64,000 nucleotides of DNA from Hericium rajendrae (Eukaryota > Basidiomycota > Agaricomycetes > Russulales > Hericiaceae): assembly GCA_033439255.1 (NCBI GenBank), contig CM065883.1, positions 682,001 to 746,000 of the forward strand, read 5' to 3'. The notes beneath the pieces are model-generated. The model worked only from the letters and a program-made list of their open reading frames with translations. It made no database searches and was not told the origin of the DNA. Each line of letters begins with the position of its first letter. The stretch's first letter is position 1. The position numbers were made by a program, and so were the translations under genes. This document shows, one piece after another, positions 33,713 through 43,791 of this stretch.

Positions 33713-36700
33713 TTATTGCACGGTGAGTCCCTGCATGTGTTGACAGCGTGCTTCGATGTTTCGGCCTGCGCAGTCCTCGCGGCCACACTGACTGCACTGC
33801 GGCACGTCGGTTGTCGGTCAATACGAGCCCACCAGATTCATATGGGGATTCTCGGTACGTACCTGCAAGTATTGGCATGCCTTATTGATGTGGACTCCAT
33901 TGCAGTCAGTACGAGCACATTTTGAGCACTGCACAATCATCCGGTGAGTCCGTACACTTTCAAACGGGGACGGCCTTATGCTCACCTTCGAAAACTGGCA
34001 TGGACGACTATTGAATCGTCCATTACAGTCCGATCTTCCGCAATGCACACAGCAGCGCGCTTTGCGCTTCTTGATGACTGGCGGGATCCCAGATCCCGAT
34101 GCGCCTGGCATGGATCCCGATGCAAGAGACGTTGGATTGGTAGCAACATCGGAATATGGTCGCTTGGTGCGGCTTGAGGTGGCGACGGCAGCAGTCGACG
34201 GGTGCGTGATATATCCAAATTCCTTTACTGACTGTCGTATGCTGAGCTCCCCGAGAAGGTTTGAGACATCCCAAGATGTGACCTCAACTGTTGGCAGAGC
34301 AGTCGGTGGGCAGATTTCGGATGCAAGGGATGCCGGGTGACGTGATGGGATGCCGGGTAAGTTCTTGATCTCTCGAGCGAGCGAAGATCGGAGGCGCTGA
34401 TATGCATCTCGGTATTCTTCGACAGAGTTGTGTTCATTCCGATGTTCTGTCCATGACTTGTAGTAATTCTTGAGATGCTCTGGGAGCTGCCAATCGAAGG
34501 ACGAGTTGTTAGATTATACTGTAGGTAAGATTGAGATCACGAACTTTATAGAATATAGTCTTGCCATTGCAAGAACCGGACCAGCAGGCAGAAACAGCAA
34601 CCCAGTTGGGGTTCCGCCTGCCGGCAAAGACACCATTCGTTTCACTTGCTAGCAAGCGGAACAGTGCCCGTTCCTCTGCGGTATGGACAGGCAGGATGGC
34701 ATGTCGCGTGCTCTGAGCCTTTGCTAACCATTGATGTCGAGTGCCAGGCTCCGCGCTGACTGCGGTATCGTAGCTGAGCATGCCATATGCAGCTTTGGTG
34801 GCATCTGCGATGGGGAGAATGCCAAACGTTTCTTTTGTTGGCTCGTAGTCCCAACCATTTACCCAATCACGCCGGCTACCGGGCGGGTATGTCATGACAT
34901 CTTCAAGGAGAGACTCAAGGAATGAGATCCGGTTTAGGATCAGGATATCGTACGATCCCTGCCACCGTTGACCTGTATGGTTGAATGTCCCAACCTAAAA
35001 ATGCTGGAAGTAAGCAGACATGATATAATAAGTGGGGGCTGCCAGCTCTCGCACCTGCAGATTATGAACAAACCGGTAATCTCGAAGTAGGTTGTTGGCA
35101 AATTGCGGCGAGGCATTGAATGCGCTGAAGTTCCGGATCACATTTTGATGGACACCTCCCTCAACGTGATTGGTCCCCCGCAAGCTCCGATATAAGTTCA
35201 GGCCATCACGATCCTTGCCTCGCACATAGTATAGAGGCAATCCAGGTGGATCTGTATAGTAACCTCGTCTCAGATTCTCCACCACATTATCACATGCATC
35301 CCATGCCCCATCGTTAAATAGAGGCTGACCTGTCGTGGCATCCTTCAGTGGTCCAAAGGTGGTAAGGACCTTCACGACGCGTGGGATCAGGATGTCTGGT
35401 TGAGGTACGACACGCTTCATGCGAGACAAGATCCATTCTGGATGTGATAGCAATACTGCATCAAAGGAGACACCCCTCTTCCGCAGAACCTCCTCTATTG
35501 CTGCTTTATCCTCAGAGTCTGGGATGAACAGCGCATCTCGCAGTGCACGTGCAAATGGTCGTCGCAAGCCATGATGAACAGAAATTTTGAATTGATCCAT
35601 CAGGTGCCATATGTCGCCGAGAACACGAGAACAAATAGCATTCAAGCCATCGCACGGATGAGTATCCATGTATTGGAGTAGCTGTGCAGCTCGTGCATGT
35701 GAAGGTGGATCTGCCTCCGATTGTTCCACGCCTTGTTCCATTGAAGGGTCAAGCTCCGTGGCATCGTACCAATGGTTGACATCATCGGATGGTTCACCAG
35801 GTGCTCTCAAATCTGACGAAGAGCTTGCATCTGGAGGAGGCACCATAGTGAGAGCTGGGAGCTGCTGCGCTGCTGAGCTAATGCTGTCGCTATTGTCAAA
35901 TTGAGGGTTTGACGGTGTAGCAAGATGGCCTGTGTCTGAGGGTTCTTCTGAAGCTGCCGATGCACGGAGCTGCTTGAACTTCCAAAGTAGTGTCGCCGGA
36001 AGGGTGGAGCTCTGCGTGAATGCTCGCAACATGATGGGCTCATCGTCCCGGACAAGATCGGGTGGGATGATATAGCCCGGGACAAGAATCTTCGAAATGC
36101 GAACGACAGCACGGGTCTTGGAAACATTTACGCCATTCATCTGCTTGGGCCGCTCGGAAAGCAAGTGACCACGTGCGACGACCTGAGATCCATCCCGCGC
36201 CATGAGGTCCACGGCAGTGCCCTCACGAGAATCTTCGGTGATGTCTTGACCAATGTCAGGAGAAGTGTTCAAGGCTTCGAATATGGCGCAGCATGCATAA
36301 ACATCAAGCGCGGCATAGTGGATGTGGTCTTGCGAAAGTGTTGTATTCTTCCATCCAAGGCCGACTCTGATGCTCTCAGGTTTGGCAAGCCGACGATGCA
36401 GGGTCCGGGCCGTGAGATCAACAAGCGATGGGTTGGCACGCGGGGTGATGTTTTTTGACTTTGCGAGCGCACCGAGATCCAGGGCGCCCGAAAACGGTGC
36501 ATCCTTCGACGGAACCATGTTGCAGTCATCGTATAGGCGCGTAAGATCACCTTTTACACCGACACCAATTTTGCGTATGCGAGAAGACCGTAGGAAAGTG
36601 AGAAGGATGGGTGGAAGATGGAGAAAGCCATTACGAAGATAGTGATGGAGCTGAGCGTGACCGTCAGTAAGACTCTGCACCAACGGCAATGAACTTGGGA

Positions 36701-39608
36701 CATACCTGAAGTAGAAAGATACTCTGTTTGAAAGCAATTTGGATGACGGCCACTCGGTGGCGCACACCGGATTCCCGATCAACGGGCCATTCCATGTCAA
36801 ATCCAACATGCAATTCACTGGTCTCATCCTCCTGGAGCTTCAGTTCCTCGAGAATGAGATTGACTTGTGTTCGAACTTGATAGTCTGATGCCAAGACAAA
36901 GATCTCCCACCCGCTATCTGGCAACGCGAGGGGTTTGAGATCAGTGCGGTCTTCGACTGGATGAACATCATGGCGGAGATAAGGAAATATGCGCTCGAGC
37001 TCCGCTTTGTCGCCTCTAGGGTTGTCGGTGAATACCAACTCGACATCACCATGCCCGTAGGTATCAAGCGAGCCCGAAATCTTCGCGAGAGCTGGCATAC
37101 ACTGGTCATGAGCCTTTGTCGGTGTGAGGGTCATTTGGCGAATTTTGCCGTACTCATTGACCGTGGTATGCAGTGCTCCAAAGACAGATTCGCCAGCTAC
37201 CTTCCCGAGTCGTTTCGAGACCTGGCAATTGGTTGAGTAAATGAGGGCTGCCAATAAGATGCATATATACCTTGTGGCTGTGGTCTATAGCTAGATACCG
37301 AGCTCCGAGCATCGAGTCACGTTGGTCCATGGCCGGTCCAATTTTCGCAAGTAGATTATTGTAAAAGGCCTGGTAGTAATTGCGCCCATGTACAAAGCCC
37401 GAATAGCCATTCCGATCATTGAACTGACCAAGCGAAGGATATCTCAAGAGTTCGCCAGTGCTCTTGTCCCGGTAAAGGCCACCCTCGAGAGCATCTCGCC
37501 GAGATCTGATGTGCTCAAGCCATTGGACTTGGAGACCTTCGAAGTACCGATGGTGAAAGCTTCGAAGCATATCTTCGAATGCACCAGGACCTGTGCCATT
37601 GCGAAAACTGGAGCGTAATAGAGAGACAACACGGTCGGTGAGTCCGCCCCGATATGTGAGGGAGTGCGTGAACTGCATTGCAAGCGCAGGAGGGAGAATG
37701 TCGAGCAATGCTGGACTCCAGCCTTGGTATGATTTATGGCATTGTGGGCAGCGATATCGAGGGCTGACAATGAAAATCGTGTACTCGAGATCAACTACTC
37801 GTCGCGGCGACGACGGCCATCCATTCAGATGCAGCTTGTTCAAATTATTGAACTTCGGATGTTTGCGGCCGGCTTTGAAGCATGCAGGGCACAAAATCCC
37901 ATCGCGGGAAAGGAGGTGGGGATACCACACGAAGAAAAACGGGTTGAAAAAGTCCCGAGGTGAGAGGATCATCTTCGTAGCTGCATGCTGGTAGGAGATC
38001 GGCCCGCCGACGATGTATCGCCCTTCATTGTACACTGTCGGCTTCTGAGAAGCATTCGCTTTGATCTCGGCATCCAGCTGGTCGCGCACTTCGCGGTATG
38101 CATCTTGGAGCCACAACGGCATCGACGAACGACTTTGCTTTGGGCGGGGAGGCACAGGTGCGCTCGCAAGCGGGGCCGGTTGGTTCTGTGAAGGCGAAGT
38201 CGCCGCCTCCGCTTCGTCGTCATCAGGGAGTATACGAAACTCGAGCTCCAGGTCATCGTCATCCTCGATCTCGCCAAGGACACTTCCGATACCCTCTTCT
38301 TCCTCAGACATCCAGTTCGAGCCTGGGGTTGAAGACATATTAGATACACAGTACACGAGGCGCAGGTCAGAAATGATAAATGTGCACCTGTCGGGCCGGG
38401 AACATACGGCTTGGGCGCTAGGGCCCGTTTATCGATGTCGAAGCTGCTCCGACCTTGCTGGCTTGGGTTCAGGCAAATGGGCAGGGTAGCAGTAGCAGTG
38501 CCATGCGGGACCTTCGTGGGTGCAGAGTTGGTCACCACGGTCGGTGCTGGTTGCCCAAGATCAGATGTTGCTGTGGTCGAACGGGAAGGCGGCGCTGCGC
38601 CAGAAGCTGGACCATAGGGGAAAGGCCAAGTAAATACAGAGATCACCTGAAAACGAGGAAAAACTGACCAGGTGTGTCAACTGAGCCAAGCGGCTGCGCT
38701 GCCGAAGGTGAACTCTCGATGCTGTCAGAAACGCGTGTGCGTTCCCGTCCCTGATCTCGATCTGGACGAGAGACAGTGAGTTGCGCCATGATCCCCAGAA
38801 AATCGAGTTACATACCACATTCCTCCAAGGGTACCAAGTCCGGCAGTGAGCCGGACTCTGATGCTTCGCCAGGGCGACAGGGTGTGACTCCACACATATC
38901 GTCGCTTGCCGATCGCGGGGCTGCTTGCTGAACACTGCTCGCGCCAGCGGCATCGCAGCGTTCGATTCTGGCGGCATCCGTCCTTGATGGTGCCGGGAGC
39001 TAGATAGGCAGAAAATTATCTCAGCTGTTTATCGTCAACTCCAGGGCTATCGAGGGTGGCACATACCTCTCGTTGGACATTCGAAGGTGCCAAATCCGGC
39101 ACACGCGTCTCGGGCGAGGCCGCCACCTGTTCAGGTCGTGCGCCCGGCGACTCGACATCGCACCTCACACTGTCCGGTGTGACTGAGGGCCCAGCAGAGG
39201 GCGTGCTCATGGGTGCTACAGGCTCTGAAAAAGCAATGTCATATTGGTCAGTTGTCGAAGACTTCAAAAGAAAAGAAAAGGAGCCGCATCCTCAGTCGCG
39301 TGATGCCAAATGCAGTATATACACGCGCCCCCGTCAAGTCCGTTTCGAACCGCGCGTCGATGACATACTGAGCGCGCACTCCAGGAACGAGGGAAAAAAG
39401 AAAGAAGGCACTCACGAAAATAAGACAATATCGAGGGCCTTGCAGCTGGGGTGCTGGCCGCCGCTGTACTGCTCTGCGAGCCATCTTGTTGCGTCTTTCG
39501 TGGCGGTCCGCCGTTCTTTGGGGGACGGCCAACAGCTCCCGCTGTGTCCTTGTTGCGGGTGCCCTTTGGACGACCGGGGCGGCGCTTCGGTGGGTTTTCG
39601 GGATCCAT
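33713..39608 (-). CDS. Transposon-type protein: AT-hooks, zinc ribbon, putative DDE nuclease with embedded DEDDy exonuclease, three Cys knuckles
   Basis: The start at 39608 gives MDPENPPKRRPGRPKGTR (AT-hooks RPGRPKG and GRPPKNG), then small disordered exons down to about 38350. Exon 38356 to about 37272 holds a zinc ribbon (CPACFKAGRKH ... YRCPQCHKSYQG) and a region ending LAIDHSHK; the next exon gives VSKRLGK...VFTDNPRGD. After these two candidate catalytic Asps comes a 3'-5' exonuclease: FDMEW (Exo I), IGVGVKGDLTRL (Exo II) and HYAALDVYA (Exo III with Tyr and Asp). Downstream, RGTNHVEGGVHQ offers a candidate Glu, and FNHTGQRWQGSYDI follows. The C-terminus has three C..C.R.DC.G......C knuckles, stopping at 33713-33715. 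I infer an RNase H-like transposase with an inserted WRN-like exonuclease. No obvious frame break was seen in the main exons, so it may be active or recently active. Confidence 0.78.
33713..39608 (-). mobile_element. Candidate DNA transposon (boundaries unknown)
   Basis: The call rests on the encoded protein only. I could not identify terminal inverted repeats or a target-site duplication in the flanks (33150-33700 and 39610-40180), so the limits given are those of the coding region. A domesticated single-copy gene is an alternative. Confidence 0.5.
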
Positions 39609-40180
39609 GCACGAGGGGTGTTGCTTCTGGGAGATCTGATTGAGGCCGTACGCTGCTTCTCGACGGTTCGAACGATGGCGAGGACGACGAAGCACGGTGG
39701 TGTCGCGCGTCGACGGTTCGGGCGCTTATTCTCGGCCCGATATTTATTGTTGTTTGCTGACGTACTTAGGTCGATTTCAAATTCAACTAGGTCCTATTAG
39801 CGCACACCTATAGGGTGACCGCCTGGAGCATGATGCTGGCCGGCTGCGGAGACGTGTGAGTCAGCGATAGGCGGTGCTGCGGAGCCTAGAATATTCGGGA
39901 AGTGCCGTCCGCGCCTTGCTTTGTGACCGTCGTCGTCGTTGTTCCCCTCGTCCTCGCTCTTGCCCTCGCCATCTTCCACGACATCCACAACGACTTTCAG
40001 TCTTTTTCATCACACTGCAACGTACTTTTATCTAATTGCATATCCAATCACTTCTTTACGGCTTCGACTCTGACCAGGACTCGCTTCCAAAGTATGCTTC
40101 AACAACCTACCATCTCCTGAAACTTTCATTCTGATTTGGACTGCTCTTAGGCCTTTCTTTCACGTTCACATCATCATAGA
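39609..40180. other. Divergent region between the transposon gene and the Btz gene
   Basis: This contains the 5' flanks of two divergent genes; the right half is pyrimidine-rich, as in many fungal leaders. No gene is recognised. Confidence 0.4.
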
Positions 40181-42760
40181 ATGCCAGCTCCGACCTCTTT
40201 AAGGCCATCTAGGGCGATCAGCGCAAATAATCTGCATGCTTCGCAGAAGAAGACACGGCTCGTGCGACGGAGAGGAAGGGCGCACGATGGCATCTACAGT
40301 GACGAGGAGATCGAGCGCGAGGCCAGGTCTGACTCGGAGTCGGACGACGACCGGTCTTCGTTAGATTCAGCGTCCGATTCCGAGACGGAACCCGCCTCAG
40401 ATGACGTGCAGACGGAGGGCCATCCAGCAGTCATCGTTCCCAGTTCGACCCATACGCCACACCCTCCCGAAGTCAACGGCATGCCTACGATCTCGAAGGT
40501 TGAGCCTGCACCGCTCCTTGCAGCAACCGTTGACTGGTCCGAGATGGTCGCCAACGGCGATGCAGGCCTGCCAGTCATCGACTTCAGCGATATGGCAGCA
40601 CAGGGCGTCGACAGTCTACCTCCCTCTCGATCAAGCACCCGCTCGCGTAAGGAGACCAGATTTGCGAAAGCACCTGCTCGCACTTCATCCGCACCGCCGT
40701 CCGTGCCCTCCCCATCAGCGCCGGCGCCTGAGCCCCTCGAAGGCGAAGGCGAAGGCGATGCTGATGCTGAGACTCCCGGGCCCTCGTCCCAGGAGCGTAG
40801 GGGCTCTTTCCCACAACGTCGCATGGGACAGACAGCACGGCAGGCGTATCAGGAGCGCTTGGAGAGCGACCCATCGTACGTTCCAACCGTCGGTGAGTTC
40901 TGGGGTCATGATGACCGGCTGCTAGACAAGGATCTACGGAGTCTCAGCGGCTGGTGGCGCGGACGCTGGCAGGGTCGTGGTCGGGGGCGAGGCAAATTTA
41001 GCAACGGGTTCATACGTGGCCGCGGTGGGTTCTTCCCTCAGCGTTCGAACGGTCCTGCACCACTGGACAACGAAAACGGACAGGAGGCCGAAGCGCAAGC
41101 GCAAGCGCCCGATGTTCCGCCTGTCGAGCGCGCGTGGAATCACGATGGGTTTGAGGAAATGAAGAAGCGGGACGAGGCCCGGCGTCTTCAGCAGCAGCAG
41201 GGTCCACCTCAGCGGGGGTTCAGGGGAGGGTTCCGGGGTGGTCGCGGTGGCTTTGTTCCTGGGCGAGGTGGCCGTGGATTCGGCCGTGGGGGTTCATTTT
41301 CTCCAGTCACCACCCATGGACAGATGCTGTTATCGTCGCCGACGCCACGTACGTGGTACACGATGAAGCCGGAGCGCGTCTGGACAAAACATCATGAGAT
41401 GTTTCTGTTCTCTGACCCCGTTCTCAAACCGAGAGCGGGACAGGGGCCCGGCTATCGTATCAAGTTGCCTGGGACGCAGCACGAAGAGGTCGTGCGAGGT
41501 CCGCCCCGCCCTTGGCCATATGCGGGTGGTCGGGATATACAAGCAACGCTTACGGTTGTCGATGATATCGACAGCAAGGCAGCCACAGTGCGGCTTCCTC
41601 GGAAGTCAGATAAAGGGAAGGCAGTCGAACGGGAGGTTACATCCTCGGCTCCATCCACACAGGCGCAGCCTATTCAGCAAGAGTCTGCGATGACCGTCGA
41701 GAATCTTTCCCTTGACGACGATGCGTTCACCATCAAGAAGCCTCCGCCGCCGACTGTCATACCTTTCCCTGAGCCCGTGCCCCCTGCACAACTGTCTCAT
41801 ACTCAAGTGTCGAATGCTACAGAAAGTTCATCCTCCCAAGCTGGACCAAGTTCCCCGCGCGTGCCTCCAGCTGAAGGTTCTCAGCAGGCAGACTCGGCCG
41901 AGGCGGATGGCTGGATTGGGCTGTCTCCGAAGGCCGAGAAGAAGCAGGAGCTCCCACCATCAGGGGAATCGCGACCCGCTCCACCGACACTACCGCCGTT
42001 GCAGACCACGTTCTCTCCTATGGCTCAGCCGACTCCCCAGTTCAGCTCACCGTATGGCTTCGCTCCAGCGCTTCCGCCAGGGATCGTACTCAACCAACAC
42101 GGGATGCCGTACGAAGCTTCCACAGGACGCGCGGTTTACCTGCAGCCGACACCAGCTCCGATGTACGACCCTCGTTCCGTCATGCCTCCACACATGCCTA
42201 TGCCTCCCCCCGGCGCACCATTCGTACCACAGCATCTCCGCCATCATTCGAGCATGTCATCGCCCGACTTCTTGTCTCATTCGCCCACGCCTCCTGCCGT
42301 GTTCGGTGAGACGCCGATATTTGCGCCACCTCGTCAGAGCAGCCGCATTGAGATCCGCAAGCCAATGCCAGAAGACGAAATGAAGAAGAACACGTCTCCG
42401 CGTGTGCAGCCGCGCAGCGGTCCTTCAGGCCTGCGCACCAGCATGACGCCGGCGGGTTTCGCACCTGTCCCTACGTTTGGCACGTCGAACGTTCCCCGTA
42501 GCGTGCAGCCTCGTTCTACGACTTCGCCGCGGCCTGTTCATGAATACGTTCCATCGCAGTCCCCCGGTTATGCCGCGGGACCGTCAGAGCCAGGGCGCCC
42601 GCCTGTCGACGTTGGCATGGTTGGCTATCCGTCGTACCAGCAGCCGTACTACTACCCTCCCGAACAGTACGGCTACGCGCCATACGTCGAGCCGCAGCAG
42701 GTCATGCAGTACGACATGTACCCGCCGGATCCTCGCGCGCCGCAGCCCGTCTACTACTAG
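40181..42760 (+). CDS. Btz (CASC3/Barentsz/MLN51)-domain protein
   Basis: A single uninterrupted reading frame of 859 residues, with the ATG preceded by a pyrimidine-rich leader. Residues about 30-85 are acidic/Ser-rich (RSDSESDDDRSSLDSASDSE). Residues about 225-265 (YVPTVGEFWGHDDRLLDKDL, then SLSGWWRGRW) match the Btz/SELOR motif that binds eIF4AIII in the exon-junction complex. RGG-rich stretches follow (RGGFVPGRGGRGFGRGG), then a Pro/Tyr-rich C-terminus (YPSYQQPYYYPPEQYGYAPY). The protein should bind mRNPs and shuttle between nucleus and cytoplasm. The lack of introns contrasts with its neighbours. Long frames on the opposite strand are shadows. Confidence 0.82.
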   Translation: MPAPTSLRPSRAISANNLHASQKKTRLVRRRGRAHDGIYSDEEIEREARSDSESDDDRSSLDSASDSETEPASDDVQTEGHPAVIVPSSTHTPHPPEVNGMPTISKVEPAPLLAATVDWSEMVANGDAGLPVIDFSDMAAQGVDSLPPSRSSTRSRKETRFAKAPARTSSAPPSVPSPSAPAPEPLEGEGEGDADAETPGPSSQERRGSFPQRRMGQTARQAYQERLESDPSYVPTVGEFWGHDDRLLDKDLRSLSGWWRGRWQGRGRGRGKFSNGFIRGRGGFFPQRSNGPAPLDNENGQEAEAQAQAPDVPPVERAWNHDGFEEMKKRDEARRLQQQQGPPQRGFRGGFRGGRGGFVPGRGGRGFGRGGSFSPVTTHGQMLLSSPTPRTWYTMKPERVWTKHHEMFLFSDPVLKPRAGQGPGYRIKLPGTQHEEVVRGPPRPWPYAGGRDIQATLTVVDDIDSKAATVRLPRKSDKGKAVEREVTSSAPSTQAQPIQQESAMTVENLSLDDDAFTIKKPPPPTVIPFPEPVPPAQLSHTQVSNATESSSSQAGPSSPRVPPAEGSQQADSAEADGWIGLSPKAEKKQELPPSGESRPAPPTLPPLQTTFSPMAQPTPQFSSPYGFAPALPPGIVLNQHGMPYEASTGRAVYLQPTPAPMYDPRSVMPPHMPMPPPGAPFVPQHLRHHSSMSSPDFLSHSPTPPAVFGETPIFAPPRQSSRIEIRKPMPEDEMKKNTSPRVQPRSGPSGLRTSMTPAGFAPVPTFGTSNVPRSVQPRSTTSPRPVHEYVPSQSPGYAAGPSEPGRPPVDVGMVGYPSYQQPYYYPPEQYGYAPYVEPQQVMQYDMYPPDPRAPQPVYY

Positions 42761-43791
42761 CCGTGTTCCTTTTCGTTGTCCGTCCGGTGTCAGTACTTGT
42801 CGAGGTACATATGATCGCACTTTCCGAGTTCTAATTGCGCAGTGATGTGCGCATGCATTCGTACATACATAATCCGTCACATACCTACGTACTCCCAGTC
42901 TCCATGCTTGCTGCTCCTGCTTGCTCACGTCCATGTCCCTTCATTCCACTCTGCTTTCTGTTTTCATCCAGTTCCTTCATTTCAAGTGCTCAATGATTGA
43001 CTTTGTTTTCTGCTCATTCGCTTGTGCATACACCTTGATGGTTGGCGGGATCCTCGGTTCTTGATTTTACGTCTGTTCTTTGCGCAATTGTTGTGGTCCT
43101 GTTGGGCTCCGTTTCTTTACATCTTTGACTGCCGCTTTCCTTCACATGCAATTCTTGTTGTGATTATCCTGGGATAGACCTAAGTAAAATTTTACACCAA
43201 ACTCGTCGATGGGGAAATGGTGCATCGGCTCGGAGGTAAGATGCCATTGTGAGGTGTTCATATACGCGCTCGACACGACACGGGCCTACTAGTTGGACTT
43301 GCTTGCTCTCAAATCCACAGGTGAACATAGCATAATGGACAATTTCGATTGGCAAAGCAAAATAAAATGTAAGGCTACACTCAGCATACCAGGATGCAGG
43401 TGGCAGAAAGCGACTAGGCGATTCAGAAAGCAAAGAGCAACAGTTCATCAAGAACGACGAAGAGCAGACAAGAGAGCAAGACAAAATAACTATATGGGCG
43501 CATGGATGGGGAGCATAGGGGACAACAAAACGGAACACGATAGCGTAACGAGGCGAGAAAGCGGGTCGTCAGAGCAGTGTCAGTAACAGTAAGGCATGAG
43601 AACATGGTTCAAGAAAAGCGTGAGTTCGTTCGCTCGTCAAAGCACTGCAGAAATGGTACAACAAACGAAGAAAGCAAATGCACGCGAAAGCAAGGGGAGA
43701 AAAATATCAAACAAAAGAAAGAAAAAAATGACAATCACCGACGGGGGTATATTACATCGTTGCCAACTTGAATTTGCGCGCCGTATGACGT
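42761..43791. other. Convergent intergenic region, 3' UTRs
   Basis: About 1 kb between the 3' ends of two genes; T-rich then A-rich on the plus strand, which fits two opposed 3' untranslated regions. No gene is recognised. Confidence 0.45.

Noticed and set aside
33295-39812. Possible terminal inverted repeat (tataggtg at 33295 and its complement at 39805)
   Set aside because: Eight matching bases over this distance is expected by chance and no target-site duplication was seen.
40294-42464. Several long open frames on both strands inside the Btz gene
   Set aside because: The single 859-codon frame has conserved motifs; the others are GC-rich shadows.
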